Source: Neoarius graeffei | Lineage: Eukaryota; Chordata; Actinopteri; Siluriformes; Ariidae | NCBI RefSeq assembly: GCF_027579695.1 | Contig: NC_083569.1 | Location: forward strand, 70,983,649 to 71,047,648 | DNA length: 64,000 bases | Reading direction: 5' to 3' | In this document: one piece after another, positions 46,625-55,849 of the stretch | Layout of the letters: the number at the start of each line of letters is the position of its first letter | Position numbering within the stretch: the first letter of the stretch is position 1 | Translations under genes and position numbers: made by a program | The notes under the pieces: model-generated | What the model was told of the DNA's origin: nothing | The model's database searches: none | The model's input: the letters and a program-made list of their open reading frames with translations, nothing else

Positions 46625-46910
46625 AGCATTTACTTGTCACATGTACACTCAAGCACAGTGAAATTCCTCCTCTGCATTTAACCCATCTGAAGCAGTGAAC
46701 ACATACACATAGCAGTGGGCAGCTATACTACAGCACCCAGGGAGTAGTTGGGGGTTCGATGCCTTGCTCAAGGGCACTTCAACCATGATACAGTGCTGTT
46801 CATTCATTCAACTCCCCTCATGTTTTTCCTGCCGGTCTCAGGAATCAAACCAGCAACCCTTTGGGCCCAAGGCTGCTTCTTTAACCTTCAGACCATGGCT
46901 GCCATGTCAT
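46625..46910 (+). repeat. Interspersed repeat (GAAATTCCTC...CATCTGAAGCAGTG), copy 2
   Basis: Related to 13598-13796 and more complete: it continues through TTCGATGCCTTGCTCAAGGG and a tRNA-like GGAATCAAACCAGCAACCC segment. Confidence 0.6.
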
Positions 46911-47769
46911 GCCATGTTCCTCTTAAACCTTTCTATGGTCCTTATGGTGGTTTTATGGATTCTCTTGTTTATAATACAATTCTAACAAACATGGATGAAC
47001 AGATGTGGCTGAATTTCATTCAAATATGCAAATTCCACATCAATTCCTGAGAAACAGTATCATCCATAATCCTACCAGTAACTGCAACCTTTCAAACCTT
47101 TCATATAAGTTGGGTCACGCAAATTACTACAAATCTGCAAGCATGAATCAAGGTTGTCAGAAACATGTCTATAAACAGAGGATCATTTATTTTTTTTAAA
47201 TAAACCATAGATGTGTTAGTATGGTCATTTTTTGCTTTACAAAAAAAATTCAACTCATTGGCTGGAATGTCAAATTTCATATTTTTTTCTTTTTCATTAA
47301 ACATTTATACTGGTTTATCCATCTTCCTTTCATTTTATGAGAAACTAGTTTGCGCTTCCTCACTTGCCATCTATAATATACCCAATTCGTTCTTGTGTCT
47401 TCATGTATGTTTAAACAACCACATCACTCTCTCTTTCCCTCTCTCTCTTTTGCCCTTTCACTTTTTTCTCTCTCATTACCTATTCATCCCTTCTTGCTTA
47501 TAAATGTTTTATGAGCTGAAAAATATTTTGCAGGGCTGCCAGTCTAACCCAAAACTCTTACACTACACGCATTTCATAGAGATGTCTCATCAGGAGCTGA
47601 AGGTGAACGCAGGATTGTCTGAGGTTACACGCATGACAGCGTCTTGCAAAGTGCCAATCTTCCTCACCATGCCAACAGTTGGCCTGGGAATCAGGTTTCT
47701 TCTCGCAACTCTCTCTGTATCTTTATCTGTCATCAGATTTAATCATACACTCTCAGAAAAAAGTATACA
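46911..47769. other. Gene-free stretch
   Basis: A TC-rich patch at 47425-47475. An open frame at 47504-47803 shows no recognisable domain. Confidence 0.45.
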
Positions 47770-48151
47770 ATTATACATACAGGACACTTTTTCGATGGAA
47801 TAAAAACATGTTCTATTCCCTTCTAGTGGGTTTCATTCATTTGGTTTGATAGCATGCAATATTGTTAGCATATCACTTAACCTACGTGTATTACATCACT
47901 CTACCTAACGGAGAATGAGTGTTGAATATGGTTTACGATATTGCATGCTTGTCAGGGCAACATGATGTCACACATCGGAGCTGATGCAAATATTCAATAA
48001 GAAAGTTTTCTGCTGCGCATGTGCAGAAGCATTTCTTTGTTTGCCGGCGGCGCCCGCAGTAAACTGCCGCAGTGAATTGAAAATACCTAAGATACGTAGT
48101 ACACGTAAAACTTCCACACTGGCAAGCGACTGTGACAATTTGTAAACAAGA

Positions 48152-48350
48152 ATGACCGCCAGGTTTACTTCGTTAAATACGGAAGATTTTGAGAGAATTT
48201 TGAAAGAGAACGACACACTGAACACCTGAAAGGCCACCAGAACTTCATTAGATATTCTTCACACATATTTACAAGAGAAAAACATACCAACGGACATCAA
48301 AAAACTGGAAGAGAGCAATAGCATAGGATCAGAACCAACATTGGATGTTG
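48152..48350 (+). pseudogene. N-terminal exon of a Crypton/DUF3504-type protein, with stop
   Basis: ATG at 48152 opens TARFTSLNTEDFERILKEND, then TLNT, a TGA (48227-48229), and in the same frame KATRTSLDILHTYLQEKNIP followed by TDIKKLEESN, ending at a donor-like G|GTAAGT at 48350/48351. The pattern (aromatic-rich start, acidic helix, NT-K-A-T, then a Leu/Tyr helix) resembles the N-terminal module of fish proteins with a Crypton-derived DUF3504 tyrosine-recombinase-like domain. The recombinase part itself is not in the window. Assignment is by pattern only. Confidence 0.5.
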
Positions 48351-48413
48351 GTAAGTAATCACCCTGCTCTTAACTTTTTGTAAAATCTGTAATTGTTCCA
48401 CTGAATGTGTATG

Positions 48414-48452
<39 letters not shown>

Positions 48453-48464
48453 GTTTTTTTCTTC

Positions 48465-48565
48465 GTGGTATATCAGATATATTCCATTCAGCTAGCATGA
48501 TATTGAACGAGTCAAAGACTCGTTCAATATCATGCTAGCTGAATGGAATATATCTGATATACCAC
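48465..48565. repeat. Perfect 48-bp palindrome with 5-nt loop
   Basis: Left arm 48465-48512 beginning GTGGTATATCAGATATATTC, loop CAAAG, right arm 48518-48565 exactly complementary over all 48 bases. Confidence 0.97.
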
Positions 48566-48585
48566 TCAACACCAGCCAATATGAA

Positions 48586-49445
48586 TTCATTATTCTACAT
48601 ACAGGACACTTTTTTGATGGAATAAAAACATGTATTCTATTCCCTTCTAGTGGGTTCCATTCATTTGGTTTGATAGCATGCAATATTGTTAGCATATCGC
48701 TTATCCTACATGTATTACATCACTCTACGCAATGCAGAATGGGTGTTCGATATCTCATCTCATTATCTCTTGCTACTTTATCCTTCTACAGGGTCGCAGG
48801 CAAGCTGGAGCCTATCCCAGCTGACTACGGGTGAAAGGCGGGGTACACCCTGGACAAGTCGCCAGGTCATCACAGGGCTGACACATAGACACAGACAACC
48901 ATTCACACTCACATTCACACCTACGGTCAATTTAGAGTCACCAGTTAACCTAACCTGCATGTCTTTGGACTGTGGGGGAAACCGGAGCACCCGGAGGAAA
49001 CCCACGCGGACACAGGGAGAACATGCAAACTCCACACAGAAAGGCCCTCGCCGGCCATGGGGCTCGAACCCGGACCTTCTTGCTGTGAGGCGACAGCGCT
49101 AACCACTACACCACCGTGCCGCCTGGGTGTTGAATATGGTTTACGATATTGCATGGTTGTCAAGACAACATGACGTCACACGTTGGAGACATGAACAAAC
49201 ATGGCCGCCAGGTTTGCTTTGTTAAATATGGAAGATTTTGAGAAAATTTTGAAAGAGAAAGACGTGTTGAACACCTGAAAGGAATGTGTATGTATTATAA
49301 TAATAATATTGGCCAGCTTTTTTTTCGTGGTATATCAGATATATTCCATTCAGCTACTCACCTTTGACTCATTCAATATCATGCTAGCTGAATGGAATAA
49401 ATCTGATAGACCACAATAAAAAGCCAGCCAATATTATTTAATTAT
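48586..49445 (+). mobile_element. Palindrome-bearing family, copy 2 (carries a SINE)
   Basis: Lies head-to-tail directly after copy 1. It has the same left half, a SINE at 48754-49123, then ATGGCCGCCAGGTTTGCTTT (49201) for the coding-like start, the same in-frame TGA, and a direct jump to AATGTGTATGTAT. A decayed palindrome follows at 49328-49415, then CCAGCCAATATTATT. Confidence 0.65.
48754..49123 (-). repeat. V-SINE-like SINE, copy 15
   Basis: Full length, inserted in the copy 2 element. Flanks TGGGTGTTCGATAT and TGGGTGTTGAATAT are a diverged target duplication. Confidence 0.88.
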
Positions 49446-49513
49446 TGTACCTTTAGGGGTACAACGGCTTGTCACTGAGGCAGTACCCATATATACTGCT
49501 TGGGAACATACAG

Positions 49514-49544
<31 letters not shown>

Positions 49545-51282
49545 CTTTTTGGCCCTAAAAAGGTACATATAGTTACCTTGAGGACCTATAATGAGCCCTA
49601 GAGGGTACAAAAGTGTAAACTATACCTTGAGGAACAGAAATGGACTCCTACTGTACTCCTATTTTTAACAGTGTACCTCATATCCCTTCCTACTGCTTAC
49701 TTCCACCTCTTTCTCTGTCACACATACCGGTATAAGCGCATGTATACACATACAAACACATCCACCTCTAGGACTCTAGGATTGTTGAGTTTCTGTCAAC
49801 TTTATTGATTTAGCACACAATAGCAAAAACTGATCGATAAAAACAATCCACCACCTTGTCACTACATGGAAAGTTGCATATGTTCATACCCTCCTTTTCT
49901 TGTCATTTGCATGATTTTTAAGATTAGTACTTTCCTGAAATATTGAGAAAATGTGAAGTCTGTACCAGATGGCTTTTCTTCACTTCAGGAGTGATGCAAA
50001 TTTCTATTTCTATGCAGCATTTCGAACCGCACGCTGTCACATAGGAAATATATTTAAATACTCATTGTGATTGTCCCATGGCTGAAATTAACATACAGCT
50101 CAAGCAAGAACAATATAAATAGAGTTAAATAATAGCTTAGCATTAACCTCACACTCACAAGCAAAGTCACAACAAAATCAAAATGATATGTACTTCTACT
50201 TGAATGCACACAGCAAGAAGTTAGGCTGTACTCACACACTAGGCTTTTTCCCCCCCTTTCACCAGCACATTTTGCACGTAGTCCAACATGAAGCAGGAAT
50301 AAGGTGGTTAGAACGTGACTGTTGCGGCTCACGCTTATTCCTTCACAGCAGAACACCTTTCAAAAACTTTTCAGAAGTGTTGAGTGATCCAGTGGTTTTT
50401 TTTTTTTCCAATCTAACTAATCAGGTCACAGCTCAAGGGAAAAGATGGAGGAGGAAATGCAGGTGGAAATATTAATCTTGTTAATGAACAACTATAAGTA
50501 GCTTTATATTATGCCAAATCAGAGCCAGTATTACAACATTTCATTGTAAATACTTTACATTAATTTGGGACATTGGTCTCAGATGTAACTGTTCTACATT
50601 AACTGTAGTACCTTACAGTAAATGCTGTACAGTTGCAGAAGCTTTTCCTGCCGTTAATGTTCTATCTCTGAAGCCAAAGCCTTCTCTCTGCCATAGTTAG
50701 GCTATAATAGGTTATAATAGTAATAATAATAGATCCAATTATAGTTAGCTTGATAATACTCGGATACAGTGCAGACCTTATGGTAGCAGTGTTGCTATAC
50801 TAACACTGGGCGTGCTGCGTGAGCCACTTCTATTTCACATCAGCACAAACAAAAAGATATTCTGAAGAGTTGGCAGCTTTACACAAAGCTGACACACTAC
50901 CGTATCTATTTTGGCTGAAGCTACACTCCTCCAGGAAGCTCTTTTTTATACAGACATGTCTAGTGCGAATAAAAATCCACTGATTTCAAAGATGCCTGAT
51001 TATTTTTATGTGAAACATATGCCCTCTTTGTTGAGCATGTTTTTAAGCTAATTAAGCAAGATAAGTGTTAGTTACTTCAAGAGCATCCAAGTCGATAAAC
51101 TGTATTATAGACTCTTGCAGCTCGAACTAAAATTGAACTAAAATTAAGTTTACTGAAGTAAAATTAACTAAAATTTCTTTCCCGTTTTCTGCATTTTCTG
51201 CAGGTACACATTCATTTTTACTGTAGGTGCTATATTTAAAAAATGCCTGGAGCAGTTAAGGAATATTATACAACACTGTCCA
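49446..51282. other. Gene-free stretch with a small GGTAC-word element
   Basis: 49446-49676 has repeated words TTAGGGGTACAA, AAAAAGGTACATATAG, AGGGTACAAAAGTGT and ends ACAGTGTAC, resembling a short fish DNA element with a (TA)n at 49513-49539. The remainder is unremarkable. Confidence 0.4.
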
Positions 51283-51367
51283 TTATTATACATACAACAT
51301 ACTTTTTCGATGGAATAAAAACATGTATTCTATTCCCTTCTAGTGAGTTTCATTCATTTGGATTGAT

Positions 51368-51738
51368 CTCATCTCATCTCATTATCTGTAGCCGCTTTAT
51401 CCTGTTCTACAGGGTCGCAGGCAAGCTGGAGCCTATCCCAGCTGACTACGGGTGAAAGGCGGGGTACACCCTGGACAAGTCGCCAGGTCATCACAGGGCT
51501 GACACATAGACACAGACAACCATTCACACTCACATTCACACCTACGGTCAATTTAGAGTCACCAGTTAACCTAACCTGCATGTCTTTGGGGGAAACGGGA
51601 GCACCTGGAGGAAACCCACGCGGACACGGGGAGAACATGCAAACTCCGCACAGAAAGGCCCTCGTCGGCCACGGGGCTCGAACCCGGACCTTCTTGCTGT
51701 GAGGCGACAGCGCTAACCACTACACCACCGTGCCACCC
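51368..51738 (-). repeat. V-SINE-like SINE, copy 16
   Basis: Full length. Target duplication CATTTGGATT on both sides (51355-51364, 51739-51748). Confidence 0.9.
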
Positions 51739-52022
51739 CATTTGGATTCATAGCATACAATATTATTAGCATATCGCTTATCCTACGTGTATTACATCAC
51801 TCTACCCAATAGAGAATGAGCGTTGAATATGGTTTACGATATTGCATAGTTGTCAAGGCAACATGGCGTCACATGTCGGAGATGTAAAACTTCCACATTA
51901 GCGAGTGACTGTGACAATTTGTAAACAAACATGGCCGCCAGGTTCGCTTCGTTAAATACGGAAGATTTTGAGAGAATTTTGAAAGAAAAAGACACGTTGA
52001 ACACCTGAAAGGAATGTGGATG

Positions 52023-52060
<38 letters not shown>

Positions 52061-52063
<3 letters not shown>

Positions 52064-52200
52064 ATGGTTGTCTGTGTCTATGTGTCAGCCCTGTGATGAC
52101 CTGGCGACTTGTCCAGGGTGTACCCCGCCTTTCACCCGTAGTCAGCTGGGATAGGCTCCAGCTTGCCTGCGACCCTGTAGAACAGGATAAAGCGGGAATG
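52061..52200 (+). repeat. V-SINE-like SINE, copy 17 (3' fragment)
   Basis: Begins TGAATGGTTGTCTGTGTCTA within the (TAA)n tract and runs to GGATAAAGCGG; the head and central domain are missing. Confidence 0.85.
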
Positions 52201-52218
52201 AGATAATAATAATCTCGG

Positions 52219-52347
52219 CTGGCTTTTTTCATGGCATATCAAATATATTCCATTCAGCTAGCATGATATTGAACTCATCTTCTACTCGTTCAATATCATG
52301 CTAGCTGAATGGAATATATCTGATATGCCATGAAAAAAAGCCAGCCA
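52219..52347. repeat. Long near-perfect palindrome, copy 3
   Basis: Arms of about 57 bp, starting GGCTGGCTTTTTTCATGGCA and mirrored at the right by TGCCATGAAAAAAAGCCAGC, with an unpaired centre of about 14 nt. Longer stem than copy 1. Confidence 0.93.
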
Positions 52348-52516
52348 ATATTATTTAAATATGGCTGTTGAATTCTCAAATCTGATTAGTCCGAAGGTGT
52401 AGATCAATTTAAGACTAACAATAAAGGGACTAAAATTTATTGTTATTTAACAAAGAAAACGTCTATTGAAGCTTTAATTAAAGAGGCATTTATTGAACAT
52501 GTATATTGTTTATTAC

Positions 52517-52690
52517 CGGCGAGTGGCCTAGTGGTTAGCGTGTTCACCTCTTGATTGGGAGATTGTGAGTTCTACTCACGGTTGGATCATACCAAAGACC
52601 ATCATAAAAATGGTGCCTTCTGGCAAGGCACACTGCAATACAGATGTGAGTGGGGAGTCAAACTCTTGTGGTTATTAGAAGACCAGCCCC
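52517..52690 (+). repeat. Short tRNA-derived SINE (third type)
   Basis: GGCGAGTGGCCTAGTGGTTA, then GCGTGTTC as A-box region and GAGTTCTACTCACGG as B-box region, followed by CATACCAAAGACCATC and GGTGCCTTCTGGCAAGGCAC. Confidence 0.65.
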
Positions 52691-53176
52691 CCACTGTAAC
52701 CCTAGCTATGTAATATAGGCGAGAGGCTGAGGACTATGAAACAGAAATCGGCGCTGCCAAACGTGCCACGTACGGTGCGGGAAGGACTTTGATTGTTTAT
52801 TAAGCTTGTCTCCGATCAGCTCTTTGTGACAGTCCACGAGAGAGTTTTGAGAACAGAAGACCAGCCACTTTCTCTGTAACATGACAAGCTGAAATTTTGT
52901 TTTCATATTAACATCAAGACAGGAAAAAAGAGAGGCTGGTGAGGGAATAATTGTTTACAGCTACTATAATGTAAGTGATAACAGTCACAAACTTGTAACT
53001 ACAAATAATTGTAACGATAAACTAATAAAAATACAATGCCTTGTTTTTTTTAATTAATAAAACTTAAGGGCAAAACTTCAGTAACACCATTTCAAATCAG
53101 GACACAGCACTCCATCTTGTTGTTGAGTATAGAGAGTGTGCACGTGACGTCACGAGGTCACGTGATATTTGTTTAT

Positions 53177-53193
53177 CCGCCATTTTGGACGGC
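53177..53193 (+). promoter_or_regulatory. YY1-like site in left end
   Basis: CCGCCATTTTGGACGGC, 70 bp before the THAP ATG. The neighbouring CACGTGACGTCACG (53141-53154) combines an E-box and a CRE-like word. The right end has the matching word. Confidence 0.5.
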
Positions 53194-53261
53194 AAGGTCG
53201 CGCATAGAACTTAGACGAACCCGTTCTAATTATCAAGTGTGTGGGAGTAGATCTTTCGAGA

Positions 53262-53439
53262 ATGGTTATATCTTGTTCAGCATTTGGTTGTACCAATAGA
53301 CAGGGCCAAAAGGAGGGCCTGTCATTTTATAGATTCCCCGCAGACGAGGAGAGACGCGCAAAATGGGTGTCCGCTGTGCGAAGAGAAAACTGGTACCCCA
53401 GTTCTACCAGCCGAATTTGTAGTGAACACTTCATATCAG
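53262..53439 (+). CDS. THAP zinc-finger domain, first exon (transposon-derived)
   Basis: ATG 53262 opens VISCSAFGCTNRQGQKEGLS, then FYRFPADEERRAKWVSAVRR and RICSEHFISG. This fits the THAP C2CH zinc-finger pattern: C-x4-C near the start, a W about 40 residues in, the FxRFP motif and ICSEHF with the closing C-x2-H. THAP domains bind DNA and are used by P-type and Kolobok-type transposases as well as by host genes. The frame runs without stops to a donor-like CAG|GTAGGT at 53439/53440; the following exon is absent. It lies about 134 bp from the element's left end. I infer it is a transposon-borne protein, but a host-gene retrocopy cannot be excluded. Confidence 0.75.
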
Positions 53440-53922
53440 GTAGGTGTAATCTTCTAATTCAATACTCCTAGTACATCTGTTAAGTTGATTTTCGGATTGA
53501 ATGATAACTACATACTTAGAAACTAGACAGAACAGTGTTTGTGGCCGTCAGTCCGCTTGATCTCTAACGTTTAAAATGGCTATGCCTAGCCCTACTACCC
53601 TGGCCTAGTCTATGACAATGTTTTATCTTTTTGGCTCATATATGCCTTTGAAAGGCCAATCCATAGTAGGGATGGCGAAAACTAAAAAAAATCTTGACCG
53701 ACCACCGAGCCTCATTAGCCGGTTAACCTATGAGTTTAAACAGGGATGCAAACGGCGGATGCCGCCTTTTTCACGGCTGAATCGCGCAGATCCGATTTTT
53801 TTTTTTAGGGGGGGCATTGGAGTGTCTGAATAATTTCATCAAAGTAAATTATGTATTAAAATTACTAAATGAGCAAATGCTGTTACAGTCCATGAAACAT
53901 AGGAAGTATTAATATGAGAAGA

Positions 53923-53997
53923 AAACAGTTAATTAGAAAGCTGCGCACATTTGTGCAGCTTCCGCGCAAACGTGCGCAGCTTTCTGATTTACTGTTT
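53923..53997. repeat. 26-bp inverted repeat between the convergent exons
   Basis: Arms 53923-53948 and 53972-53997, with core AGAAAGCTGCGCAC perfectly mirrored (14 bp) and two mismatches in the outer 12 bp. The 23-nt loop contains related GTGCAGC/GCGCAAAC words. Confidence 0.88.
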
Positions 53998-54032
53998 TTC
54001 AGACAAAAACATACATATTTACAACCCTGTCA

Positions 54033-54500
54033 TTATCTGGAACTGAGTTTACGAACATTCTTAAGATAAAACGTCCTGCATAGTCTCTTTATGATAAATG
54101 TCTTAATGCCACTTGCCCGTGAGGTTATCAAGTAGACATTCTTCTTCGGAACCTTCCAGAGGTATAGTTGGGATACCCATCCCGCAACAAAATATTTATA
54201 AGCTTCCAGGCTCTTGTAAGCTTTGAGGGCTTTGCCAGTGTAACACAATTCACGATTAACGAGAAAATTGTAAATGTCGTGGTAGGCCAGATCGGGCAAA
54301 TCGCCGGCACCGCAGCTCTGAATTTCCCTGAACAAGGATTGTGGCAAGTTGTACGGATCTGCAATCCCCAACCTGGAACACTTTTCCACGTAACGCTGCC
54401 TCACGTCACCTTCAAGATGCTGAACAAACTTAGACAAGTAGTCTCGCGATGTAGATGGGGTATTTTCTGAATTTTCTTGGGGATTACTGCCTGGATCCAT
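54033..54500 (-). pseudogene. N-terminal exon of a SWIM/YqaJ-type transposon protein (minus strand)
   Basis: ATG at 54500-54498 opens DPGSNPQENSENTPSTSRDY, then LSKFVQHLEGDVRQRYVEKC, GIADPYNLP, DLAYHDIYNFLVNRELCYTG and KAYKSLEAYKYFVAGWVSQL. The SLEAY..F..GWV signature and surrounding pattern resemble the N-terminal region of fish and invertebrate proteins that continue into a SWIM zinc finger and a YqaJ-type exonuclease domain. Neither of those domains is in the window, so the call rests on this signature. Recognisable similarity ends near KKNVYLITSR; the rest of the frame may be intron. The start is 95 bp from the element's right end and the gene faces the THAP exon. Confidence 0.5.
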
Positions 54501-54529
54501 TATGCTCGCGCAAGGTAAACTATCCTGAT

Positions 54530-54546
54530 GCCATCCAATATGGCGG
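54530..54546 (-). promoter_or_regulatory. YY1-like site in right end
   Basis: The minus strand reads CCGCCATATTGGATGGC, mirroring the left-end word, 30 bp upstream of the minus-strand ATG. Confidence 0.5.
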
Positions 54547-54595
54547 AGTAGGCGGAGTACACACGTGCGGGTCACGTAACTGCACATCCTCTATA

Positions 54596-54884
54596 ATGAC
54601 ATGCCTTGTCATGGTTTATTCCCAACCCAGTCTCACAGGAAAAAAAAATTTCATATGCAACTTATTTGCAACAAATTCTATAAAATGAATATAAACATTC
54701 TGTCACAAGCATATATTGCATATCATCATATCAAGCATTCATTAAAATATACTGTAATATACTGTATGCTACATTCTGCACCAACCTAATTTAATCAATC
54801 TCACCTCTACCACTACACTATCTGAATAAGATCAGTATGTAATGTTTACGCCTTATTTGATAAACTTTTCTTATAATTACCTAG
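54596..54884. other. Spacer
   Basis: AT-rich; nothing recognised. Confidence 0.45.
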
Positions 54885-55620
54885 CTCGCGATGGAGTAAG
54901 CGGGGTGAGGTATTGTAATCAGTGAGGTTTGTTCGTTTGTTTGTTTGTGTGTCTGTCTGTCTGTCAACAATCTAGTGTCTAGACGGTTGCACCCGATTAA
55001 CTTCAAATTTTCAGGGTAGGTGGGCAATGGTTCGTAGATTACCTGATTAAATTTTGGGGGTAACTGGCTCAAGATGAAGGTCAAGGTCACTAGAAATGTC
55101 AACCTTTCGGTCAAATTTACATATTTTCCATTATAACTCAAAAACAGTTGCCGATAGACAAATGTTTACTCTTATGAGCATATGGCCTTTCATTTGGCAC
55201 CATGATCTTTGACCTTGAGTGATCTTGAAAGGTCAAACTCAAGGTCATGGATTTTCAGAGGGCTGTAATTTGAAAACAGTTGATGGTAGACAGATATTTA
55301 CCGTTATCAACTTATAGGAAGTGCCATATGGGCTTTCATTTGGCACCATGATCTTTGACCTTGAGTGATCTTGAAAGGTCAAACTCAAGGTAATGGATTT
55401 TCAGAGGGCTGTAATTTGAAAACAGTTGATGGTAGACAGATATTTACCTTTATCAACTTATAGGAAGTGCCATATGGGCTTTCATTTGGCACCATGATCT
55501 TTGACCTTGAGTGATCTTGAAAGGTCAAACTCAAGGTCATGGATTTTCATCGGACTATAACCTGACAGCTGATGATTGAGAAATATTACCATTATCAACA
55601 GGTATAAAATAAGTGCTGCC
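54885..55620. repeat. Repeat element with three 146-bp tandem units rich in TCAAGGTCA words
   Basis: Units start with ATATGGSCTTTCATTTGGCA at 55180, 55326 and 55472, a constant 146-bp period. Each contains TGACCTTGAGTGATCTTGAA, then AGGTCAAACTCAAGGT(C/A)A. A GTTTGTTTG/CTGTCTGT head at 54925-54965 and CGAGGTTTGTTTTGCCTGGC at the end look like element edges. The class is not assigned. Confidence 0.7.
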
Positions 55621-55849
55621 GGGCGAGGTTTGTTTTGCCTGGCAACATTTGTTTTTATTTAAAAAGCTTTGATGTGGAGAGACAGACACAGTTTCACAAC
55701 AGTTTATTAAAAATACAATGAATAGAAAATGAATACACACCATTTTCACATTTATTTGGCCTATAAACCGGAATTAAAATAGAATAAATCTTTTTTTTTT
55801 TAGATAATCTACACACAACATTTAACAATGCCAAAGCTAAAAACACAAC

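Larger units (their letters stand above)
47770..48585 (+). mobile_element. Palindrome-bearing DUF3504/Crypton-like family, copy 1
   Basis: Starts ATTATACATACAGGACACTT and runs through TTCTATTCCCTTCTAGTGGG, a coding-like exon, an intron-like segment, (TAA)n at 48417-48451 and a 101-bp palindrome, and ends near CCAGCCAATAT. Copies 2 and 3 show the same order, which defines the ends. Confidence 0.65.
51283..52355 (+). mobile_element. Palindrome-bearing family, copy 3 (carries SINE and SINE fragment)
   Basis: Same left end (ATTATACATACAACATACTT), a SINE at 51368-51738, the coding-like start ATGGCCGCCAGGTTCGCTTC at 51931, the shared TGA at 52007, and the same shortened junction to AATGTGGATGTATA. 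Then (TAA)n, a SINE fragment and a long palindrome (52219-52347). Confidence 0.65.
53128..54595. mobile_element. Two-gene DNA element remnant: THAP exon and convergent SWIM/YqaJ-type exon
   Basis: The left end TATAGAGAGTGTGCACGTGA and the inverted right end TATAGAGGATGTGCAGTTAC form an imperfect terminal inverted repeat. Each end is followed inward by a CCGCCATWTTGGAYGG word and then an ATG: a plus-strand THAP exon on the left, a minus-strand exon on the right. Only first exons are present, so it looks internally deleted. No target duplication could be fixed. Confidence 0.6.

Noticed and set aside
47504..47803. 99-codon plus-strand frame preceded by TTTTGCAG
   Set aside because: An acceptor-like start but no recognisable domain and no neighbouring exon in phase.
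55180..55570. 146-bp direct repeats as a CRISPR array
   Set aside because: The whole unit repeats without distinct spacers, and the sequence is eukaryotic.
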